A stretch of DNA of 14,534 nt from Candidatus Omnitrophota bacterium. GTDB lineage: Bacteria; Omnitrophota; Gorgyraeia; 2-01-FULL-45-10. Of this stretch, positions 1 through 7,669 are shown one piece after another (the first letter of the stretch is position 1; every line of letters begins with the position of its first letter). The position numbers were made by a program, and so were the translations under genes. The stretch covers positions 1-14,534 of the forward strand of contig JAPLMI010000167.1 of the NCBI GenBank assembly GCA_026387115.1, read 5' to 3'. The notes beneath the pieces were generated by a model. That model made no database searches. It saw nothing but the letters and a program-made list of their open reading frames with translations, and was not told where the DNA came from.

Positions 1-1
1 G

Positions 2-94
2 CCAACGCCAGGCGACGAGGTGGGCCTAAAGATGCTTGGCGTAAATCTCACTTCGGACGGCAAGTTCTCTTCACGCAACCTCTTTATAACTTAA
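2..94 (+). CDS. 3' end of an unrecognised upstream gene (partial)
   Basis: An open frame enters from the left edge and stops at TAA 92-94. It gives about 30 residues beginning PTPGDEVGLKMLGV and ending SSRNLFIT. Codon choice (many G/C third bases, ATA, AAG, GGC) matches the confirmed genes nearby, whereas the competing open frame from base 1 has an unlikely composition and runs through the promoter. The fragment is too short to assign to a family, and it is not a recognisable dihydroorotase or aspartate carbamoyltransferase C-terminus, which might have been expected beside carA. It ends just before the carA promoter, so it probably belongs to a separate transcription unit. No clear terminator follows it. 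Confidence 0.4.
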   Translation, partial: PTPGDEVGLKMLGVNLTSDGKFSSRNLFIT

Positions 95-102
95 AATCTT
101 TC

Positions 103-132
103 TTGACACAGGCACGAGCGGTGTGTTACAAT
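103..132 (+). promoter_or_regulatory. Sigma-70-type promoter of the carA-purL operon
   Basis: TTGACA at 103-108 is a perfect -35 box. TACAAT at 127-132 is a near-perfect -10 box, 18 bases away. Transcription would begin near 138-140, leaving a leader of about 200 bases before carA. This is the only strong promoter visible ahead of the nucleotide operon, and it lies just after the upstream stop codon. Confidence 0.75.
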
Positions 133-150
133 CCGTTCGTAGCAAAAACG

Positions 151-183
151 CACAAAGATGTGTGTGTCACAAAGGAGTGTGAT
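151..183 (+). promoter_or_regulatory. Two similar small RNA hairpins in the operon leader
   Basis: Two imperfect copies of CACAAAG...TGTG lie side by side. The first is CACA (151-154), loop AAGA, TGTG (159-162). The second is TCACA (167-171), loop AAGGAG, TGTGA (178-182), with a possible extra G-T pair at 166/183. The second loop exposes GGA and holds the only Shine-Dalgarno-like sequence ahead of the short leader reading frame. The second hairpin resembles the known CsrA/RsmA target pattern (ACA and UGU paired around a GGA-containing loop). Binding by such a protein is inference only. Confidence 0.4.
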
Positions 184-190
184 CCCAGAA

Positions 191-262
191 ATGGCAGTTT
201 ATACATATACGGATTTTATGGATGTCTATCAAACAGGGGAGCACAAGATACAAGGCAAGTAA
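191..262 (+). CDS. Possible leader peptide of the car operon, 23 codons
   Basis: ATG at 191 opens a 23-codon frame ending at TAA 260-262, wholly within the carA leader. The peptide starts MAVYTYTDF and has tyrosines at positions 4, 6 and 13. AAGGAG at 172-177 is a good Shine-Dalgarno sequence but sits 13 bases from the ATG. An in-frame GTG at 179 is too close to it. The stop lies 24 bases before the terminator hairpin. Placement between promoter and intrinsic terminator recalls leader-peptide attenuators such as pyrBI of E. coli. However, a ribosome at this stop codon would cover the small 273-287 hairpin rather than the terminator itself, so a mechanism cannot be read off. It could equally be a chance short frame. 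Confidence 0.3.
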   Translation: MAVYTYTDFMDVYQTGEHKIQGK

Positions 263-272
263 GATAACTGTA

Positions 273-287
273 AACCTTAACAAGGTT
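273..287 (+). promoter_or_regulatory. Small hairpin abutting the attenuator terminator
   Basis: AACCTT (273-278) and AAGGTT (282-287) are perfect complements around the loop AAC. The last base is shared with the first base of the terminator stem, so this hairpin could stack on the terminator or compete slightly with it. It lies just downstream of the putative leader-peptide stop, within reach of a ribosome paused there. Confidence 0.35.
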
Positions 288-322
288 GGCCGGGGGGACT
301 ATCGTCTCCGCTGGCCATTTTT
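287..322 (+). terminator. Intrinsic terminator / attenuator before carA
   Basis: TGGCC (287-291) pairs with GGCCA (313-317). GGGGAC (294-299) pairs with GTCTCC (304-309), including one G-T pair, around the loop TATC. G292 pairs with C311, leaving one mismatch and a bulged T. TTTTT (318-322) and ATTT follow directly. This has the form of a Rho-independent terminator, but it sits between the operon promoter and the carA ribosome binding site, so it most likely works as an attenuator. It could alternatively end transcripts from the upstream gene. I found no obvious antiterminator partner and no convincing PyrR binding loop. Confidence 0.7.
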
Positions 323-337
323 ATTTCAGGAGATAAA

Positions 338-1429
338 ATGAAAGCAAAGCTTGTATTGGAGAACGGCGATTGTTACGAAGGTATATCGATAGGCTCGCCG
401 GGCGAAAGGATAGGCGAGGTTGTGCTGAATACGGCCGTGGTGGGCTATCAGGAGATGATGACTGACCCTGCCAATGCCGGTAAGATACTTGTATTGACAT
501 ACCCGTTGATCGGCAATTACGGCGTCGCATCAAAGTTCAATGAGTCGAGGCGGTGCTGGTTAAGCGCTCTCGTCATAAAAGAAGCTTCGAGAATTTATTC
601 AAACTACCAGGCTGAAGGCTCATTCAAGGATTTTCTAAAAAAGGAAGACGTCCTGACCGTAAGCGAAGTCGATACGCGAACGCTGGCCGTAGACATCAGA
701 GATAACGGCGAAATGCTGGGAATAGTTTCGACTGAGAATACAGGTAAAGAGGGCCTGCTGAAAAAAATTAAAGCGGCGGCGAACTATAAGAAAGATTATA
801 TAAAAGATATCTCGGTGAAGAAACCCGCGGAAATCAAGAGTTCTTCTTCCGGCCCGGACATCGCCATCCTGGACATCGGAATGCTCAACAGTTTTATTAA
901 ACAGCTGAAGACGCTCGGCTGCAATTTAACGCTTCTTCCTTACGATACTCCCGCCGATGATATAAAAAAGAGCGGCGCGGACGGCCTTATAATATCGGGA
1001 GGGCCGGAAAACGATGTGAGCCTGCCAAAAGTATCCGAAACCGTCAAATCGCTGTTAGGGAAAATTCCCATGCTCGGCATATCTACCGGCCATGAAGTTA
1101 TAGCGACGGCTCTCGGCGCGAAGCTGAAGAAGCTCGGGATAGGCCATCACGGCGTAAATTACCCCGCGAAGAGCCCGGATCGCCTTAAGGGTGAGATCAC
1201 GGTCCAGAATCATTCATTTGTAGTGGACGGGGCATCTGTCAAGGGAAGAAAGGATATAACCATTACATCGCGCAATGTAAACGATGGCTCCATAGAAGGA
1301 ATGGAGTCGCGATCGCTAAAGTTTATTTCATGTCAATATTACCCGGCAAGCCCGGGATTCGATGAGGTGAATGAGATTTACAGGAGATTCCTGAAAACAC
1401 TCAGCGGGGTGCGGCATGCCAAAGCGTAA
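338..1429 (+). CDS. carA: Carbamoyl-phosphate synthase small chain with degenerate glutaminase site
   Basis: Small subunit of carbamoyl-phosphate synthase, 363 residues. It normally hydrolyses glutamine and passes ammonia to CarB. The N-terminal domain is typical ([40 protein letters not shown]). The C-terminal class I amidotransferase fold is present (residues about 170-358) but its active site is lost. The nucleophile motif GICLGHQ reads GISTGHE, with Ser249 in place of Cys. The His-Pro-Glu motif reads Y335-P-A-S-P-G, with no His or Glu. The oxyanion-loop GPGDP reads GPEND (222-226). The Ser of DPS that contacts glutamine is Ala45. Start ATG 338 is supported by AGGAG at 328-332, 5 bases away. 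The gene overlaps carB by 14 bases. Identity is secure; loss of glutaminase function is inferred from residues. The subunit may be retained structurally for an ammonia-dependent enzyme. Confidence 0.95.
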   Translation: MKAKLVLENGDCYEGISIGSPGERIGEVVLNTAVVGYQEMMTDPANAGKILVLTYPLIGNYGVASKFNESRRCWLSALVIKEASRIYSNYQAEGSFKDFLKKEDVLTVSEVDTRTLAVDIRDNGEMLGIVSTENTGKEGLLKKIKAAANYKKDYIKDISVKKPAEIKSSSSGPDIAILDIGMLNSFIKQLKTLGCNLTLLPYDTPADDIKKSGADGLIISGGPENDVSLPKVSETVKSLLGKIPMLGISTGHEVIATALGAKLKKLGIGHHGVNYPAKSPDRLKGEITVQNHSFVVDGASVKGRKDITITSRNVNDGSIEGMESRSLKFISCQYYPASPGFDEVNEIYRRFLKTLSGVRHAKA

Positions 1430-4400
1430 AGACATCCGCAGGATATTGATAATAGGCTCCGGCCCGATAGTGATCGGCCAGGCATGCGAGTTCGACTATT
1501 CCGGCTCCCAGGCCTGCAAGGCGCTCAGGGAAGAGGGGTATTTCACCATACTCGTAAATTCAAACCCGGCCACGATCATGACGGACCCTAATATGGCGGA
1601 CGTGACTTATATCGAGCCTCTGACGGTCGACGCGGTCACCGAGATAATAAAGAAAGAAAAGCCCGATGCGATATTACCTACGCTCGGCGGACAGACGGGG
1701 CTAAATCTCGCATATTTCCTGATGAAGAAAGGCATCCTCAAGAAATACGGCGTCGAATCGATAGGCGCGGATGTCAGCGCGATCTCCAGGGCTGAGGACA
1801 GGGAACTATTCAAAAAGGCGATGCAGGAGATAGGCATAGGCGTTCCGAATAGCGGAATCGCAAGAAACGTCGAAGAAGGCATGAAGATAGGCCTTGGCAT
1901 AGGATTTCCGCTGATCCTCAGGCCCGCATATACGCTAGGCGGGAGCGGCGGCTCTATCGCTTACAACAAAGAGGAGCTCGAGGCATTCCTCGCCAAAGGC
2001 CTTGAGATCAGCCCTGTTCATCAGATCCTCGTTGAACAGTCGGTGTTAGGATGGAAAGAGATAGAGTTTGAGGTGATGAGAGACTGCGTCGACAACGTCA
2101 TCATGATAACATCGATGGAAAATGTCGACCCCATGGGCGTCCATACAGGCGACAGCATCGTCGTCGCTCCCTCGCAGACTCTGACTGCCGAGGAATATGT
2201 CAAATTCGTAAATCTTTCCAAGAAGATAATAAGGAAGATCGATATAAGGGGCGGCGGCGCGAATATTCAGTTCGCCCAGAATCCGGATACCGGAGAGATC
2301 GTGATAATCGAGGTCAATCCGCGGCTTTCCAGGTCTTCCGCGCTCGCATCTAAGGCAACAGGATTTCCGATAGCAAGAGTAGCGACAAAACTAGCGGTCG
2401 GCCTGACGTTACCGGAGGTATTGAACGAGGTCACGGGCATAACTACGTCATTCTTCGAGCCGACGGTCGATTATTGCGTATTTAAAATATGCAGGTTCAC
2501 ATTCGAGAAGTTCCCGGGGACAAAGCGCATTCTTAATACATCGATGAAGGCGGTGGGCGAGGCGATGTCGATAGGCAGGAATTTCCGCGAGGCCCTGCAG
2601 AAGGGCATAAGATCGACTGAGACGAGGCGTTTCGGATTCGGTTCGGACGGAAGGGATAAATTCGACGATGTTTCACTGAAGACGCCTTCGGAAGATATGA
2701 TCGCCGAAATAAAAGAGCGGATAAGGGTCCCCGGCGATGACCGGCTGTTTTACATCAGATACGGCCTCAAGATGGGGCTTACCAATGACGAGATATACGA
2801 ACTCTCTAAGATCGACAGGTGGTTTATCGACAACTTACGCGAGATCGTGGAGGCGGAAGAGGAGATAAAGAAGCACCGGAACGAGAAGAAGGATGATGAA
2901 ATAAGGCTCCCTGAGGAGCTTCTCCTGAAGGCAAAAAAGTTCGGCTTCTCGGATATCCAGCTCGCGTTTCTTCTAAACTCAACGGAGAATAACGTAAGAA
3001 AAACGAGAAAGAAGAATAATATAACGCCGTCCTACAAACTGGTGGACACTTGCGGGGGCGAGTTTAAGGCGAAGAGGCCGTATTATTACTCAACCTATGA
3101 AACGAAGGATGAGTCCAAACCCTCGGACAAAAAGAAAGTCCTGATCCTTGGGGGCGGCCCGAACAGGATCGGGCAGGGAATTGAATTCGACTATTGCTGC
3201 TGCCACGCATCCTATGCTTTAAAAGAAGAGGGCGTCGAAAGCATAATGATCAACTGCAATCCCGAGACTGTATCGACGGACTATGACACGTCAGATAAAC
3301 TGTATTTTGAGCCGTTGACGGTCGAAGATGTAATGAATATCGTCGATATCGAGAAACCGATAGGCGCGATAGTCCAGTTCGGAGGGCAGACGCCGCTTAA
3401 TATTTCGGGTCCGCTCTTTGCGGCGGGGCTTAACATCCTCGGGACAAGCCCGGACTCTATCGACATCGCGGAAGACAGAAAACGCTTCCAGCAGATGCTC
3501 AAAAAATTAAAATTGAAACAGCCGGAGAACGGGACAGCCACGTCATTTGATGAGGCAAAGGTTGTGGCCGAACGCATCAGTTATCCGGTAGTAGTGAGGC
3601 CCTCGTACGTGCTCGGCGGCCGGGCGATGGAAATAGTCTATGACGAGAAGGGCCTCGCCGACTACATGGCAAAAGCGGTCGAGGCTTCACCTGAGAGGCC
3701 GATCCTTATCGACAAGTTCCTCGAGGACGCGATAGAGGTCGACGTCGACGCGATAGCGGACGGCGAAACCTGCGTTATCGGCGGGATTATGGAGCATATA
3801 GAGGAAGCCGGCATACACTCGGGCGACAGCGCGATGGTCCTGCCGCCGCATACGCTCGGCAAAGATATCATCGAGACGATAAAGAATAATACCTACGCGA
3901 TGGCTATGGAATTAAAAGTCAAAGGCCTCATGAACGTCCAGTATGCGGTAAAGAATAATATCGTTTATATCCTGGAGGTAAACCCGAGGGCGTCAAGAAC
4001 GGTTCCTTTTGTAAGTAAGGTGATAGGTGTCCCTCTGGCGAAACTCGCGACGAAGATCATGCTGGGCCTTACCTTGAAAGAACTTGGCTTTACCAAAGAA
4101 AAGGCGATAAATTTCGTCGCGGTAAAAGAATCGGTGTTCCCGTTTATCAGATTTCCGGGCGTCGACGCGATTCTTGGCCCTGAGATGAAGTCGACCGGCG
4201 AGGTCATGGGAATAGACGCGACGTTCGGTGCGGCATACGCCAAGAGCCAGATCGCGGCGGGACAGAACCTCCCGGTAAAAGGTAACGTCTTTATAAGCGT
4301 CAAAAACCAGGACAAGCGCAACATCATATTCGTCGCGAAGAAACTGGCCGATCTCGGATTTAAGATAATGGCGACCTCCGGAACGGCTGAGGCATTAGAA

Positions 4401-4694
4401 AACAGCGATATCGACGTCGTCGTCCTGCCGAAGCTCCATGAAGGAAGGCCGAATATACTGGACCTGATCAAGGACGCAAAAGTCTCCATGATAATCAACA
4501 CCCCTTCCGGGAAAGCTACGAAAGAAGATGAGTTGAAGATCAGGGCCCACGCCATTCTTTACAACATACCCCTGATAACGACGGTTTCCGGCGCGCAGGC
4601 CTCTGTAAACGGTATCGAAAACCTGATTAAGAAGAAGACAATCTCGGTAACATCGCTTCAGGAATATAATAAAAAAATAAAAAATCAAAAATAA
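1416..4694 (+). CDS. carB: Carbamoyl-phosphate synthase large chain
   Basis: Large synthetase subunit, 1092 residues (about 1070-1080 is usual). It uses two ATP, bicarbonate and ammonia to form carbamoyl phosphate for UMP and arginine synthesis. The start [20 protein letters not shown] matches the family N-terminus. The first ATP-grasp half has AEDRELF (R129) and [11 protein letters not shown] (169-179). The second begins [19 protein letters not shown] and has RPSYVLGGR (728-736). The C-terminal MGS-like allosteric domain starts near residue 956 and keeps ATSGTA, HEGRPN and NTPSG, the elements that form the UMP/IMP site in E. coli, so UMP feedback is plausible. All catalytic regions look intact, unlike those of its CarA partner. 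The start lies inside carA, which suggests translational coupling. The C-terminus ends in a lysine-rich tail created partly by a 14-base tandem repeat. Confidence 0.97.
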   Translation: MPKRKDIRRILIIGSGPIVIGQACEFDYSGSQACKALREEGYFTILVNSNPATIMTDPNMADVTYIEPLTVDAVTEIIKKEKPDAILPTLGGQTGLNLAYFLMKKGILKKYGVESIGADVSAISRAEDRELFKKAMQEIGIGVPNSGIARNVEEGMKIGLGIGFPLILRPAYTLGGSGGSIAYNKEELEAFLAKGLEISPVHQILVEQSVLGWKEIEFEVMRDCVDNVIMITSMENVDPMGVHTGDSIVVAPSQTLTAEEYVKFVNLSKKIIRKIDIRGGGANIQFAQNPDTGEIVIIEVNPRLSRSSALASKATGFPIARVATKLAVGLTLPEVLNEVTGITTSFFEPTVDYCVFKICRFTFEKFPGTKRILNTSMKAVGEAMSIGRNFREALQKGIRSTETRRFGFGSDGRDKFDDVSLKTPSEDMIAEIKERIRVPGDDRLFYIRYGLKMGLTNDEIYELSKIDRWFIDNLREIVEAEEEIKKHRNEKKDDEIRLPEELLLKAKKFGFSDIQLAFLLNSTENNVRKTRKKNNITPSYKLVDTCGGEFKAKRPYYYSTYETKDESKPSDKKKVLILGGGPNRIGQGIEFDYCCCHASYALKEEGVESIMINCNPETVSTDYDTSDKLYFEPLTVEDVMNIVDIEKPIGAIVQFGGQTPLNISGPLFAAGLNILGTSPDSIDIAEDRKRFQQMLKKLKLKQPENGTATSFDEAKVVAERISYPVVVRPSYVLGGRAMEIVYDEKGLADYMAKAVEASPERPILIDKFLEDAIEVDVDAIADGETCVIGGIMEHIEEAGIHSGDSAMVLPPHTLGKDIIETIKNNTYAMAMELKVKGLMNVQYAVKNNIVYILEVNPRASRTVPFVSKVIGVPLAKLATKIMLGLTLKELGFTKEKAINFVAVKESVFPFIRFPGVDAILGPEMKSTGEVMGIDATFGAAYAKSQIAAGQNLPVKGNVFISVKNQDKRNIIFVAKKLADLGFKIMATSGTAEALENSDIDVVVLPKLHEGRPNILDLIKDAKVSMIINTPSGKATKEDELKIRAHAILYNIPLITTVSGAQASVNGIENLIKKKTISVTSLQEYNKKIKNQK

Positions 4695-4704
4695 AAAATC
4701 AAAA
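4677..4704 (+). repeat. 14-base tandem duplication across the carB stop and purF upstream region
   Basis: ATAAAAAATCAAAA occurs twice back to back (4677-4690 and 4691-4704). The first copy encodes the last CarB residues. The second supplies the TAA stop (4692-4694) and the whole spacer up to the purF ATG at 4707. The unit is not a multiple of three, so the duplication sets the carB reading-frame end. Confidence 0.8.
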
Positions 4705-4706
4705 AT

Positions 4707-6107
4707 ATGAAAGAGTACTGCGGTGTAGTCGGAATATACGGCAATAAAAACGCGAGTCGGCTTGCGTATCTCGCACTCTACGCCCTGCAGCATCGCGGTG
4801 AGGAATCGGCAGGGATCGCAAGCTTCAATGGGAAAAAAGTCCTGCTCCACAAAGGCATGGGGCTTGTAAGCGATGTCTTTAAAGAAAGCGACCTGAAAAA
4901 GTTAAAAGGGCACCTCGCGATCGGCCACGTTCGGTATTCCACTACCGGCTCAAGCACAGTAAAAAATGTCCAGCCGCTCTTAATAAACCACAAAAAAGGT
5001 TACATAGCCGTTGCCCATAACGGTAATCTCACTAATTCCGTTGAATTAAGAAACGAGCTTGAGGACGCCGGTTCGATCCTGCAGACAACGATGGATTCTG
5101 AACTCATCGTCCATTTCCTCGTAAAAGACCACAAGAATAATTACAGAGAGAAGATAACCCCAATCGCATCGAGGCTTGAGGGCGCGTATTCTTTCGTGAT
5201 CGCGATCAACGACGCGATCTACGCGATAAGAGACCCGCACGGCTTCAGGCCCCTTTGCATAGGAAAACTGGACGGCGCTTACATCGTGGCCAGCGAAACC
5301 TGCGCGCTCGATATGACACAGGCAAAGTATATTCGTGACGTGGAACCCGGAGAAACCGTCATTATAGATAAATCCGGCCTCACGTCAGTGAAATCGCCCG
5401 CAATCAAAAAGCATGCCTTCTGCATATTCGAAAATATATATTTCGCAAGGCCCGACAGTAATATATTCACAAAAAGCGTCTACCTTACGAGAAAGAACCT
5501 GGGCAGGGCCCTGGCAAGAGAGCACCCGGTCGATGCCGACATGATAATGCCGATACCCGACTCCGGGACCTATGCCGCGATGGGATACGCCGAAGAGTCA
5601 AAACTGCCTCTTGAGATGGGGTTTGTAAGAAATCACTATATCGGAAGAACTTTTATACAACCGAGCCAGCTCGTTAGAGACTTCAAGGTAAAAGTAAAGC
5701 TTAACCCTGTAGTCGACGTCCTGAAAGGAAAACGCATCGTCATAGTGGAGGATTCCATAGTAAGGGGAACCACTTCACGGCTAAGGGTAAAGGCATTGCG
5801 GCAGGCAGGCGCAACCCGGATCCATATGAGGGTAAGCTGTCCGCCGCTCATATCTCCATGCTTTTACGGTATCGATTTCCCGACGAAGAAAGAGCTCATA
5901 GCATCAAACCATTCGATAGAAGAGATAGGGCAATTCATAGGTGTCGATAGCCTGAAATATCTGAGCCTCGACGGCATGCTTAGCTCCATGATGTTGCCTA
6001 AGAATGAGTTTTGCACGGCGTGCTTCACGGGAGATTATCCGACACAGGTCTGTAAACCTCCTTCAAAAAAGGCGCTCGAAAAAACGCGATGTACGGGGTT
6101 AAAATGA
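4707..6107 (+). CDS. purF: Amidophosphoribosyltransferase (Fe-S type)
   Basis: First step of de novo purine synthesis: PRPP plus glutamine gives 5-phosphoribosylamine. 466 residues. The N-terminal Ntn-hydrolase glutaminase begins [12 protein letters not shown]. Cys5 would become the N-terminal nucleophile after removal of a four-residue propeptide, which fixes the start codon. [20 protein letters not shown] and AHNGNL are intact. The C-terminal phosphoribosyltransferase has the PRPP loop [12 protein letters not shown] (345-356). Cys239, Cys385, Cys436 and Cys439 correspond to the 4Fe-4S ligands of the B. subtilis enzyme, so this is the oxygen-sensitive class, consistent with an anaerobic host. 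No Shine-Dalgarno sequence precedes the ATG; the upstream sequence is an A-rich tandem repeat 12 bases after the carB stop. The stop overlaps the preferred guaA start by ATGA. Confidence 0.97.
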   Translation: MKEYCGVVGIYGNKNASRLAYLALYALQHRGEESAGIASFNGKKVLLHKGMGLVSDVFKESDLKKLKGHLAIGHVRYSTTGSSTVKNVQPLLINHKKGYIAVAHNGNLTNSVELRNELEDAGSILQTTMDSELIVHFLVKDHKNNYREKITPIASRLEGAYSFVIAINDAIYAIRDPHGFRPLCIGKLDGAYIVASETCALDMTQAKYIRDVEPGETVIIDKSGLTSVKSPAIKKHAFCIFENIYFARPDSNIFTKSVYLTRKNLGRALAREHPVDADMIMPIPDSGTYAAMGYAEESKLPLEMGFVRNHYIGRTFIQPSQLVRDFKVKVKLNPVVDVLKGKRIVIVEDSIVRGTTSRLRVKALRQAGATRIHMRVSCPPLISPCFYGIDFPTKKELIASNHSIEEIGQFIGVDSLKYLSLDGMLSSMMLPKNEFCTACFTGDYPTQVCKPPSKKALEKTRCTGLK

Positions 6108-7645
6108 GCCGGGAAAAAATTATTATAATAGATTTCGGATCGCAATATAACCAGCTCATCGCCAGAAGGGTGAGGGAGCTCGGTGTATTCTGCGAGATCG
6201 TCCCGCCCACGGCGCCGATAGAATCAATAAACCCTTTTGAGACGAGAGGCATAATACTGTCGGGTGGCCCTGCGAGCGTCTATCAGAAAGGCGCGCCAAT
6301 ATGCGACCCCATGTTATTCTCTCTGGGAATACCTGTGCTCGGTATATGTTACGGAATGCAGGTGATGGCGAAGGCGCTGGGCGGAAATGTTGAACATACG
6401 CGTTGGCGCGAATATGGCAGAGCAACGTTCACAATAACAAACCACGGCCCTTTGTTCAAAGATATCCCCAAAAACAGCATCTCCTGGATGAGCCACGGAG
6501 ACAAGGTAAAACGTATGCCCAAGGGCTTCGCCAGAATCGCGTTATCCGGAAACACCTCCATCGCGGCATTCGCGAATTTTGAGAAAAGGTTATACGGTGT
6601 CCAATTCCATCCCGAGGTCGCTCATACGGAATACGGCAAAATTATCATCAGGAACTTCGTCAGGAACATCTGCGGCGCCAGGGCAGACTGGTCGATACGG
6701 TCATTCGTAAAGGAGACGGTCTCGGACATAAGGAAGATTGTCGGAAATAACAAGGTAATTTTGGGCCTTTCGGGCGGCGTTGATTCCTCGGTCGCGGCCG
6801 TTCTGATACATAAGGCCATAGGCCGCAGGCTCGCCTGTATATTTGTCGATAACGGCCTTCTGCGTAAAAATGAAACAAGGCTTGTCAGAGAAGTTTTTCA
6901 GAAGCATTTTAAAATAAATCTGCGGGTCGTAGACGCATCAAAAGAATTCCTCGGGGCATTGAGAGGAGTGGTGGATCCGGAAAAGAAGAGAAAGATAATC
7001 GGACGGCTATTTATTAAAATCTTCGAGCGAGAGGCAGCGCGTATTGGGAATGTAAAATTCCTTGCTCAGGGAACTCTGTATCCCGATCTTATAGAATCCC
7101 GTTCCGTGTTCGGGGGCCCCAGCGCGACTATTAAAACTCACCACAATGTCGGGGGGCTGCCGAAGAAGATGCATCTCGTGCTTATTGAACCTCTCAAATA
7201 TCTTTTTAAGGACGACGTCAGGCGCGTCGGAAAAGAGTTGAGGATACCGCCCGAGATACTTGGACGGCACCCGTTCCCGGGACCGGGGCTTGCGGTTAGA
7301 ATTATCGGCGATGTCACAGAAGAGCGCTGCGATATACTGAGAGAGGTGGACGACAGATTCATACAAATTTTAAAAAAAGAGGGGCTTTACGGCAAGATCT
7401 GGCAGGCATTCGCGGTGCTTTTGCCGATCAAGTCGGTAGGCATAATGGGGGACAAGAGAACATATGAAAATGTAGTGGCAATAAGGGCTGTTACAAGCAT
7501 TGACGGCATGACGGCGGACTGGGCGAAAATTCCATACAATGTCGTAGGGAAGATTTCGAACCGGATTATAAATGAAGTGACGGGCGTAAACAGAGTCGTT
7601 TACGACATAAGTTCAAAACCGCCGTCAACTATAGAGTGGGAGTAA
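6104..7645 (+). CDS. guaA: GMP synthase (glutamine-hydrolysing)
   Basis: Converts XMP, ATP and glutamine to GMP; 513 residues from the chosen start. The class I glutaminase domain (about 1-190) has an intact triad: Cys82 in GICYGMQ, His169 and Glu171 in GVQFHPE. The ATP pyrophosphatase domain has the P-loop LSGGVDSS (222-229). The dimerisation domain ends KPPSTIEWE, the family C-terminus. The frame is open to an ATG at 6089, but I prefer ATG 6104. It overlaps the purF stop as ATGA, has GGGG at 6094-6097 at suitable spacing, and gives the family N-terminus directly ([18 protein letters not shown]). Its functional glutaminase contrasts with the degenerate one in CarA of the same operon. Confidence 0.96.
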   Translation: MSREKIIIIDFGSQYNQLIARRVRELGVFCEIVPPTAPIESINPFETRGIILSGGPASVYQKGAPICDPMLFSLGIPVLGICYGMQVMAKALGGNVEHTRWREYGRATFTITNHGPLFKDIPKNSISWMSHGDKVKRMPKGFARIALSGNTSIAAFANFEKRLYGVQFHPEVAHTEYGKIIIRNFVRNICGARADWSIRSFVKETVSDIRKIVGNNKVILGLSGGVDSSVAAVLIHKAIGRRLACIFVDNGLLRKNETRLVREVFQKHFKINLRVVDASKEFLGALRGVVDPEKKRKIIGRLFIKIFEREAARIGNVKFLAQGTLYPDLIESRSVFGGPSATIKTHHNVGGLPKKMHLVLIEPLKYLFKDDVRRVGKELRIPPEILGRHPFPGPGLAVRIIGDVTEERCDILREVDDRFIQILKKEGLYGKIWQAFAVLLPIKSVGIMGDKRTYENVVAIRAVTSIDGMTADWAKIPYNVVGKISNRIINEVTGVNRVVYDISSKPPSTIEWE

Positions 7646-7669
7646 AAAATAAAACCAGGGAGGTTCTAC

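Noticed and set aside
1..267. An open frame from base 1 to a stop at 265-267
   Set aside because: It has no ATG start, an unlikely residue mix (rich in Arg and Cys), and runs straight through the strong promoter and leader hairpins. The overlapping frame ending at 94 fits local codon use better.
140..337. PyrR-binding attenuator or known riboswitch in the car leader
   Set aside because: I could not find the conserved PyrR anti-antiterminator loop, nor the core of any riboswitch I can recall. Only a generic terminator and small hairpins are supported.
1082..1084. Reading CarA Ser249 as a simple sequencing error for Cys (TCT for TGT)
   Set aside because: One error could explain this codon, but the His and Glu of the triad, the oxyanion loop and several glutamine contacts are also changed with the frame intact.
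3965..4555. Minus-strand frame of 196 codons opposite carB
   Set aside because: It lies entirely antisense to conserved CarB domains, and its translation shows no family motif and no independent upstream signals. It is a by-product of carB codon use.
6089..6103. Longer guaA start at ATG 6089
   Set aside because: It would add five residues (MYGVK) not typical of GuaA and lacks a ribosome binding site. ATG 6104 has GGGG upstream and the usual ATGA coupling to purF.
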